A stretch of DNA of 10,023 nt from Acidobacteriota bacterium (GTDB lineage: Bacteria > Acidobacteriota > Vicinamibacteria > Vicinamibacterales > UBA8438). Below are positions 1 through 6,527 of the stretch, one piece after another. The first letter of the stretch is position 1. Each line of letters starts with the position of its first letter. A program made the translations under genes and the position numbers. The DNA lies in assembly GCA_011523485.1 (NCBI GenBank), contig WTGR01000792.1, positions 1 through 10,023 on the forward strand, written 5' to 3'. The notes beneath the pieces were generated by a model. That model did not search any database, was not told where the DNA came from, and was given only the letters and a program-made list of their open reading frames with translations.

Positions 1-1
1 C

Positions 2-208
2 GAGCAGGTGCTCGACGACGTGAACGCCGACTACGAGCGGGCGTTGCGGGCCGATGCGACCGGGCGCTTCGACTTCAAGTGGAACTACGACCTGACGAGC
101 GATCCCGAGGCGGTGCGCCGGGCCCTCGAGCCGCTGCGCGAGGCCGAGCCGCCGCAGCTCGAGCAGATGCGGGGCGAAGGAACGCCGGTTCGCCGCCGGC
201 GCGGCTGA
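2..208 (+). CDS. C-terminal fragment of an unrecognised protein (5' end outside window)
   Basis: An open frame runs in from the left edge and gives 68 residues before a TGA at 206-208. It is rich in Glu, Arg and Asp, apparently helical, with no cysteines or membrane segment, and it ends in a basic tail (PVRRRRG). I do not recognise the family. It lies 27 bp upstream of the vWA membrane protein on the same strand, so it is probably the preceding gene of the same operon. BatA-type operons often carry a MoxR ATPase, a DUF58 protein or further vWA or TPR proteins at this place, but nothing in these residues identifies one of them. The coding call rests on continuity from the edge and on its position before the next gene. 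Confidence 0.6.
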   Translation, partial: EQVLDDVNADYERALRADATGRFDFKWNYDLTSDPEAVRRALEPLREAEPPQLEQMRGEGTPVRRRRG

Positions 209-235
209 CGCAGGGACTGGCCGGGGGCGTTCGCG

Positions 236-1324
236 ATGGGCGAGCTGCAATCCGTTCTGCGCGAGAGCGTCGAGTTTCAGAATCCCGAGTACCTGACGTT
301 CGTGCCGATCGCCGGACTGCTGCTGCTGTTCGGCGCGGTCATCTTCTTCCTCCGGCTGCGCCTGCGGCCGCCGCGGACGCACGGCTCGTCCTACCCATTC
401 CTCGGACACATCAAGTTCTGGTTCCTGGCCGTCCTGGCGCTGAGCATTCTCAGTCTGGCCGCGGCGCGCCCCTTCTGGGTCTACGGCGGGTCGAGCTTCA
501 AGCGCGGCGACGTCGACGTCGCCGTCATCGTCGACGCCTCCGCCTCGATGTGGGTCCGCGACCTCGGCCCGTCGCGGCTGGAGATCGCGGTGCGCGAGGC
601 GCTCGGCCTCTACACCGAGGAGATCCTGACCCCGGGCGATCGGGTGGCCCTGTTCGTCTTCGGCACCACCGCGCTCCGGCAGGTGCACCTGTCGTCGAAC
701 GCCGAGCGCTTCGTCGAGCAGTTGGGCCAGATCGCGCCGCCGGAGCAGCTCTCGGGCGACGCGTTTCCCTGGGACAGCGACATCGCCGCCGCGTTCGAGC
801 ACGTGTACCAGTCGCTCGACAACCAGGACCGCTTCGACAGCGGCGACGAGGACTGGCAGCCGGCGGAGCGCTCCGACCGGGTCGTGCTGCTGTTCACCGA
901 CGGCGACTTCGCCTCGGACAACGAGCAGATCTCCCGCCTCGATCAGGCGCTCTCGGAGTTCGGCCGGCGGGGGCTGGCCGTCTACCCGGTGGTGATCGGC
1001 ACCCGGACCGGCGTCGACGTCGACATCGTGCTGCAGGACTACGTGCGCGGTCTCGATTTCGACGAGACGCTCGAGGCCGACCTCGAGGGCATCCGGACGC
1101 GGGTCAACCCGGAAGGGGTCTCGATGTTCGACCAGCGCTCCGGGGGCGGCTCGTTCGTCCTGGAGAACGTCGGCCTGTCGGCGGCGCCCTTCCTCCGCAA
1201 CGCCATCGACGCGCACCGCGCCATCACCTTCCAGCTCATCCCGTCCGAGGACCAGCAGGAGATCTGGCAGTGGTTCGTCATCCTGGCGATCCTCGTCGTC
1301 GTCGTCGCGATGCTCTTCTACTAG
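236..1324 (+). CDS. BatA-like membrane protein with von Willebrand factor A domain
   Basis: This 362-residue protein has hydrophobic segments at about 19-40 and 61-78, a soluble vWA domain at about 93-255, and a C-terminal membrane helix at about 344-362 ending in FY. That is the layout of BatA/BatB proteins, whose vWA domain faces the periplasm. The metal-ion-dependent adhesion site is visible as D100-A-S102-A-S104, with a later TDGD at 221-224. The usual MIDAS threonine is not obvious; S181-D182 (WDSD) is the likely equivalent. Family members are scaffold or chaperone-like partners of MoxR ATPases, linked to stress or oxygen tolerance in some bacteria; no enzymatic role is implied. The ATG at 236 follows a G-rich stretch (GGGGGC) by about 8 nt. 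The next gene, a thiol-redox protein, starts 7 bp after the stop, so the two are probably co-transcribed and translationally coupled. Confidence 0.88.
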   Translation: MGELQSVLRESVEFQNPEYLTFVPIAGLLLLFGAVIFFLRLRLRPPRTHGSSYPFLGHIKFWFLAVLALSILSLAAARPFWVYGGSSFKRGDVDVAVIVDASASMWVRDLGPSRLEIAVREALGLYTEEILTPGDRVALFVFGTTALRQVHLSSNAERFVEQLGQIAPPEQLSGDAFPWDSDIAAAFEHVYQSLDNQDRFDSGDEDWQPAERSDRVVLLFTDGDFASDNEQISRLDQALSEFGRRGLAVYPVVIGTRTGVDVDIVLQDYVRGLDFDETLEADLEGIRTRVNPEGVSMFDQRSGGGSFVLENVGLSAAPFLRNAIDAHRAITFQLIPSEDQQEIWQWFVILAILVVVVAMLFY

Positions 1325-1331
1325 GAGCTCC

Positions 1332-2720
1332 ATGCAGCGACGGATTCCGCGCGGCGACCGGCGACCGCACGTCGATCCGGCCGCCTGGGTCGGCGCCGGG
1401 TCGGCCTTGCTGCTGCTGATCGCGGTCATGCTGTACGCCCTGCGGCCGGGCCTCGTCGTGCCGCCGCCGCCGCCGGTTCCGGTTCCCGACGGCGCCGGCG
1501 ACTGGTTGGAGAGCCGCATCCGACAACTGCCGCTCACGGGCGGCGCCGCCGCCATTGCGGCGCCACGCCGCCGAAACTTCGCGTTCCGTGCGCCCCGTCT
1601 GCCGCTGCCGGGCGATGTCGGTCCCGACTGGGCGGTGGTGGACGAGTATCCCGAGAGGCGGCGGGCGTGGACGGATCTGGAGACGGAGCTCGCCCTCGCG
1701 GACATCCCGGCCGAGGAGAAGTGGCGCCGGCGGCAGGACGCGTGGTCCGAGCGTCCGGAAATCCGCCGCGCCATCGCGGCGGCGACGGCGATCGTGGAGG
1801 CCGGCGGCGCGCAGGAGCGGCTGATCGAGGCCGCGGGGTTCCTCGTGGCGCACGCGAACGCCGAACCGGACGCGGACTGGCACATGGCCGTGGGGGCGCG
1901 GACGCTGGCCGCCCACGCGCCCCGCTTCGAGGAGTGGCCGCGCGTCATGATGCAGTTGGACGCCGGTCGGACGTTCGCGCCGAACGGTCAGTCGATGGCG
2001 CGGGAGATCGACGCGTTCTTCGAACGGATGGCGGCGAACGCTGCCGATCCGGCGGTGCGCGCCCGGGCGCGGTACTACGTTGCGGTCGGACTGATGCGGT
2101 CCGCCAACGGCTTCTGGTCGCGGCCCGGCGTCCGCGAAGCGCGGCGGCAGCGCGCGCTCGAAGCGGCGGCCGGTCTGAGCGCCGGGGTGGAGCAGGAGCC
2201 GTTCGCGCCGGCGCAGGAGCCGGTCAACCCCTTCGCATCCATCCCGCCGACCTTCGCGGCGGCCGAGGCGGACCTGATCCACGGCATCCGGCACGCGACC
2301 GTCGGGGGTTCGTTGACGGAGATGGTCGGCCGGCGGCTCGACGGGTCCGAGGATCGCCTGTCGGCCTACGCCGGCCGGGTGGTGCTGATCGACTTCTGGG
2401 CTACCGGGTGCCGGCGGTGCGCCGTCGAGCGGCCGGCGCTGCGCGAGCTGGTCGCCGAGTTGCCGGCGGATCGATTCACCCTGCTCGGGATCAGCGTCGA
2501 CGAAACGCCGCAGGCCGTCATCGAGCTCGAGCGGGACGAGCCGCTGCCGCGGACGAACTGGCATGCCGGCCCGGCGAGCGACCTCGCGCGGCGCTGGTAC
2601 GTTCGCGACCTTCCCACCTACGTGCTCGTCGACCGGGAAGGCGTCATCCTGGCCCGCACGGACGGTCTCACCGAGGCGTTCACGTCACTGATCGGAAGGA
2701 CGGTCGCTGCCGTCCGATAG
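1332..2720 (+). CDS. TlpA-like membrane-anchored thioredoxin-fold protein (paralogue 1, CRRC active site)
   Basis: This 462-residue protein has a basic N-terminus and one hydrophobic segment at about 19-38, a signal anchor, followed by a proline-rich linker (about 44-53). A helical region of unknown function follows at about 95-320, then a TlpA/AhpC-type thioredoxin fold at about 325-460. The redox site is C360-R-R-C363 and the cis-proline is P428 (LPTY). It should act outside the cytoplasmic membrane as a thiol-disulfide oxidoreductase. The site is odd: the residue before the first Cys is Gly (ATGC) where the family, and its paralogue at 4377, have Trp, and the CxxC interior is two arginines, which should shift its redox potential. 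The ATG at 1332 is chosen because AGGAG at 1323-1327, overlapping the upstream stop, sits 4 nt before it. It is longer than typical TlpA because of the helical middle region. Confidence 0.87.
   Translation: MQRRIPRGDRRPHVDPAAWVGAGSALLLLIAVMLYALRPGLVVPPPPPVPVPDGAGDWLESRIRQLPLTGGAAAIAAPRRRNFAFRAPRLPLPGDVGPDWAVVDEYPERRRAWTDLETELALADIPAEEKWRRRQDAWSERPEIRRAIAAATAIVEAGGAQERLIEAAGFLVAHANAEPDADWHMAVGARTLAAHAPRFEEWPRVMMQLDAGRTFAPNGQSMAREIDAFFERMAANAADPAVRARARYYVAVGLMRSANGFWSRPGVREARRQRALEAAAGLSAGVEQEPFAPAQEPVNPFASIPPTFAAAEADLIHGIRHATVGGSLTEMVGRRLDGSEDRLSAYAGRVVLIDFWATGCRRCAVERPALRELVAELPADRFTLLGISVDETPQAVIELERDEPLPRTNWHAGPASDLARRWYVRDLPTYVLVDREGVILARTDGLTEAFTSLIGRTVAAVR
1620..1640 (+). repeat. Identical 21-base block shared by the two TlpA-like paralogues (copy 1)
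   Basis: This block encodes the GPDWAVV motif and is identical to 4578-4598. A second identical block of 16 bases (2551-2566 and 5500-5515) encodes TNWHA. These are the strongest of several near-identical stretches between the two genes and reflect gene duplication rather than a mobile repeat. Confidence 0.7.
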
Positions 2721-2735
2721 CGGCCCGACGCGCCT

Positions 2736-2752
2736 CGCCGGCTCGGCGTTTT
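2736..2752 (+). terminator. Short hairpin plus T-run after the vWA/TlpA operon
   Basis: CGCCG, loop GCT, CGGCG, then TTTT. The stem is 5 bp, perfect and all G/C, and is followed directly by four T. It lies 16 bp after the stop of the plus-strand operon, in the 36-bp gap before the convergent acyl-CoA synthetase. It fits a minimal intrinsic terminator for the plus strand, though the stem and T-run are short. Confidence 0.45.
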
Positions 2753-2756
2753 CGGC

Positions 2757-4316
2757 TCATCCCCCCGCTCCATGACCTTGCGCCCCGGAACCCCGCTTCG
2801 CTGTGTTCTGCGGCGCAGGCTCCTCGTGCTGCGGCCGCGTGCTGCGGGCTTGCAACGCCTGGCGGTCGACCTTGCCCACCGCGTTCACCGGCAGTGAGTC
2901 GACGAAGTGGATTGCGGCGGGAGTGTGGGTTCTCGACAGGCTCCCGCCGACCAGCGCGCGGAGTCGGGCGGCGTCCACGGTTTCGCCGTCGCGCCGCACG
3001 ACGAACGCCACCGGCACTTCGCCGAGATCGGGGTGCGGTCCACCGACCACGCAGCATGCGGCGACGGCCGGATGCCCCGCGAGCGTGTCCTCGATCGCGC
3101 GCGGCGACAGGTTCTCGCCGCCGCGTACGATCAGGTCCTTGAGACGGCCGGTGACGGAGAGATACCCGTCTGCGTCGAAGCATCCCAGATCGCCCGTCCG
3201 CAGCCACCCCTCGCGGATCGGCGATTCCGACTCCGCTCCGGCATAGCCCCGCATCAGGCAGGGACCCGCGATGCGGATTTCCCCCTCGGCGCCGGGGGCT
3301 GCCTGATCATCGCCTCCCGGCGTGAAGATCCGAACCCGCTGACCGCGCAGGGCGATGCCGACGGTCCCGATGCGCCGCGCCCCGACCGGATTCATCGTCG
3401 AGGTGCACGTGGCCTCGGACAACCCGTAGGACACGACCAGCGGCACGCCGAAGGCGGCTTCGACCTCCTCGTGCAGTCGCACCGCGATGGGCGCCGACCC
3501 GCAACGGAGGAATCTCAGCGAGCGCAGCCGCACCTGGTCGCGCAGATGCGGGAGCATCCGCGAGTACATCGTCGGCACGCCAGTCAGGTAGGTGACGCCG
3601 TGAGCGGCGATCTGGTCCTCGACGTCCTCCGCCCGGAACCGCTCGGCCAGCACGACGGTCGCCCCGACCAGCAACGGTGCGATGAGCTGGTTGTTCACGC
3701 CATTGGTATGGTGCAGCGGCATCACGTGCAGCAGGCGGTCCGCCGCGGTCAGCCTCGTCCTCTCGATGATGCCCGCCGCATGCCGCAGCAGGTTGCCGTG
3801 GGTGAGCAGGGCGCCCTTCGGCAGTCCGGTGCTGCCGGAGGTGAACTGCATCATCGCCAGGTCGGCAGGACCGACCGATTCGCGGATGACCGTGGTGCTT
3901 GCCGACTTGCGCGACTCGCGGAGTAGGCCCGCCGCGAGGTAGACCTGCCCGCCGCCGTGCTCCAGGTCGGGCGCGATTGCTTCGGACCCGTCGTCGAGCA
4001 CGATCCGCCGCAGGCCGACCGCGTGCGCCCGCGACAGCAGGGCCGCGGCCGTGAGGCCGGCCTCGATGAAGCAGGGACAGGCCCCCGCCTGCATGACGCC
4101 GAAGAAGCGCGCAACCGAGTCGGCCGACCGCGATGCGGGAACGCCCACGAGCTCACCGCAGGCGACTTGTCGGAAAGCGCTCGCGTGGCGGTCGATTCTC
4201 GCACCGAGCTCTGCGTACGGGACGGAACCTTCCGGGGCGAGCAACGCGATCCTTCCGGCCCTTGCATGGCGCCCGATTCGCTCACGCAACAGGCGACTCA
4301 AGGATGATGCGGTCAT
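2757..4316 (-). CDS. AMP-forming acyl-CoA synthetase (ANL superfamily)
   Basis: This 519-residue soluble enzyme carries all the core motifs of the adenylate-forming family: the phosphate loop TSGSTGLPKG at 159-168, VMPLHHTNG at about 198-206, YGLSEAT at 297-303, the TGD at 374-376, the hinge region GRLKDLIVRGGENLSP at 390-405, and the C-terminal PVNAVGKVD with catalytic Lys482. It should activate a carboxylic acid with ATP to an acyl-AMP and pass it to CoA. The stretch after YGLSEAT (STMNPVG, then GTVG) recalls the oxalyl-/malonyl-CoA synthetase-like branch (Pcs60/AAE3), but the substrate cannot be read from the sequence. About 30 polar, low-complexity residues follow the A10 motif. No carrier-protein domain is fused. 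The ATG at 4316 has no clear ribosome binding site, so the start is less certain than the gene. It converges on the TlpA-like gene at 1332 and diverges from the one at 4377. Confidence 0.93.
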   Translation of the reverse strand: MTASSLSRLLRERIGRHARAGRIALLAPEGSVPYAELGARIDRHASAFRQVACGELVGVPASRSADSVARFFGVMQAGACPCFIEAGLTAAALLSRAHAVGLRRIVLDDGSEAIAPDLEHGGGQVYLAAGLLRESRKSASTTVIRESVGPADLAMMQFTSGSTGLPKGALLTHGNLLRHAAGIIERTRLTAADRLLHVMPLHHTNGVNNQLIAPLLVGATVVLAERFRAEDVEDQIAAHGVTYLTGVPTMYSRMLPHLRDQVRLRSLRFLRCGSAPIAVRLHEEVEAAFGVPLVVSYGLSEATCTSTMNPVGARRIGTVGIALRGQRVRIFTPGGDDQAAPGAEGEIRIAGPCLMRGYAGAESESPIREGWLRTGDLGCFDADGYLSVTGRLKDLIVRGGENLSPRAIEDTLAGHPAVAACCVVGGPHPDLGEVPVAFVVRRDGETVDAARLRALVGGSLSRTHTPAAIHFVDSLPVNAVGKVDRQALQARSTRPQHEEPAPQNTAKRGSGAQGHGAGG

Positions 4317-4376
4317 GGCACGGGTGTTCTACGATGGAAGGAGTGTCTGGAGCAACCATCTTCCCCGGAGGGCAGC
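4317..4376. promoter_or_regulatory. Divergent intergenic region, likely back-to-back promoters
   Basis: These 60 bp separate the starts of the minus-strand acyl-CoA synthetase and the plus-strand TlpA-like gene, so both promoters must lie here or reach into the coding ends. On the plus strand GGAGGG at 4367-4372 is a strong ribosome binding site 4 nt before the ATG at 4377. On the minus strand a weak sigma70-like pair can be drawn (TTGCTC, 18 nt, TAGAAC). Its -10 ends 9 nt before the ATG at 4316, which would give an almost leaderless ligase message and fits the missing Shine-Dalgarno. The promoter boxes are weak matches and are inferred. Confidence 0.35.
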
Positions 4377-5663
4377 ATGCAGGGAAGGACTCCGAGCGGC
4401 GCACTGCGGTTCCTTCTTGAGCTGGCGGCCGTGGCGAGCTTCGCGACGGTGTTGCTGGGGTTGCTGATCGCGGCGCAGCAGGACGCGGCGCGACCCGGCC
4501 CCGGCGTCGAACAATCGATCCCGGAGTTCGCCATGGAGGTCCTGACCCGACCGCCACGGCCCCTTCCGGACGACGAGGGTCCCGACTGGGCGGTGGTGCA
4601 GGAGTACCTCGCCGCCGAGCTCGCGTGGAGGGAGCGCAGTCGGGAAGCCGCCATGGCGGGCGGTTCGGCCGAGGAGATGGGGCGTCGCATGCAGGCGTTC
4701 TTCGGCGAGCTTCCGGATATCCGCCGTGCGATCGCGGCGGCGACCGCGATCGTGGACGCCGGCGGGCACGACCGGCTGACGGAGGCCGCGGAGTTCCTCG
4801 TTGAGGAGACATGGTTCGAGGAGGACGGCCGCGTCCACATGGCGAAAGGCGCGCGGAAGTTGCTCGCCCATGTACCCGAGAGGTCTCTCCATACGTTACG
4901 GTCGTTGCACCAGCGCATGTTCCTCCCCCAGCACGGGCAGGGTGGTGACCCCGTTCAGGCGCTCTTCGAAGAGGTGGCTTTCGACGCCGACGATCCTGTG
5001 ACCCGTGCCGCGGCCCGGTACTTTCTGGCGGTGGAGCTGATGCGCGAGGCGAACAATCGTTGGTGGCCGCTGCCGCCGGAGCGTCGCGAGGCGGCTCGAC
5101 TACGGGGTATCGAGGTAGCCACCGGACTTGGCGCCGGCGTGGAGGACGAAGAGTTCGCCGGCCTTGACGAGCCCGGTCCGTTCATGGGTTGGGCGCGGAC
5201 ATTTGCGCAGGCCGAGGCGGACCTGCTCTACGGTCTCCGTCATGCGACGGTCGGCGGCACGGTTGCCGAGGTCACCGGCAGGCGCCTCGACGGCGTTGAG
5301 GATCGGCTCTCCGCCTACGCGGGCAGGGTCGTGCTGATCGATTTCTGGGCGACTTGGTGCAAGCCCTGTGTGTACGCGCTGCCAGAGCTACGAGATCTGG
5401 TTGCCGAGTTGCCCGCGGACCGGTTCACGCTCTTGGCGATCAGCGTCGACGAAGCGCCCGAGACCGTCACGACGTTTCAGGAACGCCAGCCTATGCCGTG
5501 GACGAACTGGCATGCAGGCATCGGCAGCGACATCGAACGCAACTGGCGCGTCTCGGCTTTTCCGACCTACGTGCTCGTCGACGGGCAGGGCCGGATTCTG
5601 GCCAGAGGGCGCCTGGACGAGCAGTTCAAGTCACTTCTCAGGGAAGCCGTCGAGAGCAGTTAG
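4377..5663 (+). CDS. TlpA-like membrane-anchored thioredoxin-fold protein (paralogue 2, CKPC active site)
   Basis: This 428-residue protein has one N-terminal hydrophobic segment at about 11-33 (signal anchor), a helical middle region at about 65-290 and a C-terminal thioredoxin fold at about 293-425. The redox site WATW-C328-K-P-C331 is canonical for TlpA/ResA proteins, and the cis-proline is P396 (FPTY). It is paralogous to the protein at 1332 over the whole chain: GPDWAVV, IRRAIAAATAIV, the AEADL..G.RHATVGG block, and nearly all of the stretch from RLDG to the CxxC. It should be a membrane-tethered, extracytoplasmic thiol-disulfide reductase; the partner is unknown. The ATG at 4377 is supported by GGAGGG 4 nt upstream. 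It appears to be a single-gene unit, with its stop only 6 bp from the stop of the convergent TOPRIM gene. Confidence 0.9.
   Translation: MQGRTPSGALRFLLELAAVASFATVLLGLLIAAQQDAARPGPGVEQSIPEFAMEVLTRPPRPLPDDEGPDWAVVQEYLAAELAWRERSREAAMAGGSAEEMGRRMQAFFGELPDIRRAIAAATAIVDAGGHDRLTEAAEFLVEETWFEEDGRVHMAKGARKLLAHVPERSLHTLRSLHQRMFLPQHGQGGDPVQALFEEVAFDADDPVTRAAARYFLAVELMREANNRWWPLPPERREAARLRGIEVATGLGAGVEDEEFAGLDEPGPFMGWARTFAQAEADLLYGLRHATVGGTVAEVTGRRLDGVEDRLSAYAGRVVLIDFWATWCKPCVYALPELRDLVAELPADRFTLLAISVDEAPETVTTFQERQPMPWTNWHAGIGSDIERNWRVSAFPTYVLVDGQGRILARGRLDEQFKSLLREAVESS
4578..4598 (+). repeat. Identical 21-base block shared by the two TlpA-like paralogues (copy 2)
   Basis: Counterpart of 1620-1640, same strand and same reading frame. 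It lies within the paralogous coding sequence and is a mark of duplication. Confidence 0.7.
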
Positions 5664-5669
5664 TTGATT

Positions 5670-6527
5670 TCAGGCGTCGATCCAGGGGGTTCCCGTCAGG
5701 AAGTCAGCGAGTTCCGCACTCAGCGCAGACGTTTCGAATTGTGCTCGTGGCAAACCGTTCCGGCCGATGACGATCGACAGGGGATCTCCCGGGTTGTCGA
5801 ACTGTCCGGTGACCGTGATGATCGCCTTGAGCCGCTCGGCCTCTCTCGTAGACACCTTGTCGCCGGCGTTTCGGTTGTCGTCGACGAAACGCTCAGCCCC
5901 GTCGTACCGTTCGGGCCAGGCCGATTCTGCCATCGGAGCCAGATGATCATCGAGCGTGCCGGTCTCGTCCGCCGCACTCTTGTGGAACACGAAACAGCCG
6001 ACGGGAACCGTGGTTCCCGACAACCACTTACCGTGCTCGATGTTCGAGAGATCGCCGAAGTGCTCACCGTAGCGCTCACGAAATGCCGCCAACGTTGACG
6101 TCACACCTTCGCCGTTTGCGTCGAACAGGAAGGCCGCCGCGTATTCTGAAACGTCGAACGTTCCGGCGGGCTCTTCGGTAATCGTGACGTCCATGGTCTC
6201 GAGCAGGCTCGTGACAGGGGCTTGTCGCTCCTGTCCGTGGGCGCGCACCAGGAAGAACATCGTGTCCGCGGCGGTGCTCTCGACGATGGACTCGAAGCAG
6301 GGGAGAGGCGGATGCGCCGCGTTCCGGAGTCTGAGGTTGTCGACTGCTTGACGCTCGAACTGGTTGGCGATGAGCCCCTTCCTGGCGACCGTGCCGGTGC
6401 TCCCGAACGGCGAAGGCAATTCGCCGATAGGCTTGTCGACCCACTCGCAGCCCGCGTGAGCACCCAGGCTGCGTTGCGCGAACACGACGTCATGGTAGCC
6501 CTCGCAGAACACGAGCACCGCCTTCAT
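5670..6527 (-). CDS. Stand-alone TOPRIM-like (DUF3226-like) protein, partner of the ParB-ATPase
   Basis: This 285-residue protein begins with a beta strand leading into FCEGYHD (E9, D13), the ExxxD start of a TOPRIM fold. A second strand ends in FLFDANGEG (D136-A-N138), where TOPRIM proteins usually have DxD. Further on are a GTLDDHLAPM motif (190-199) and an AIITVTGQFDNPGDPLS block (235-251), both like the DUF3226 family of predicted nucleases. Such proteins are found beside AAA15/OLD-type ATPases, and fused forms are the OLD nucleases. The likely role is a metal-dependent nuclease or nucleotide-binding effector controlled by the ATPase. Its ATG overlaps the TGA of the upstream ATPase gene by ATGA (6524-6527), which implies translational coupling and a roughly fixed ratio of the two proteins. 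There is a weak GAGG site upstream inside the ATPase gene. The Asn in the DxD position is unusual. The family call is by motif only. Confidence 0.78.
   Translation of the reverse strand: MKAVLVFCEGYHDVVFAQRSLGAHAGCEWVDKPIGELPSPFGSTGTVARKGLIANQFERQAVDNLRLRNAAHPPLPCFESIVESTAADTMFFLVRAHGQERQAPVTSLLETMDVTITEEPAGTFDVSEYAAAFLFDANGEGVTSTLAAFRERYGEHFGDLSNIEHGKWLSGTTVPVGCFVFHKSAADETGTLDDHLAPMAESAWPERYDGAERFVDDNRNAGDKVSTREAERLKAIITVTGQFDNPGDPLSIVIGRNGLPRAQFETSALSAELADFLTGTPWIDA

Noticed and set aside
79..1419. Long plus-strand open frame (446 codons) across the vWA gene
   Set aside because: Arg-, Ala- and Gly-rich translation with no motifs; a shadow of the vWA gene in high-GC DNA.
1278..2564. Long minus-strand open frame (428 codons) opposite the first TlpA-like gene
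   Set aside because: Low-complexity Arg/Pro-rich product, while the plus strand shows signal anchor, CxxC and cis-Pro of a known fold.
1667..3142. Plus-strand open frame (491 codons) spanning the TlpA-like gene end and the ligase 3' end
   Set aside because: Crosses two convincing genes and the terminator, with a compositionally biased product; a shadow.
4333..4364. Overlapping short inverted repeats (GATGG/CCATC and GGAAG/CTTCC) in the divergent promoter gap
   Set aside because: The arms compete with each other, are only 5 bp long and are unevenly placed; likely chance.
5664..5669. Terminator between the second TlpA-like gene and the TOPRIM gene
   Set aside because: Only 6 bp lie between the two stops and no hairpin with a T-run is visible around them.
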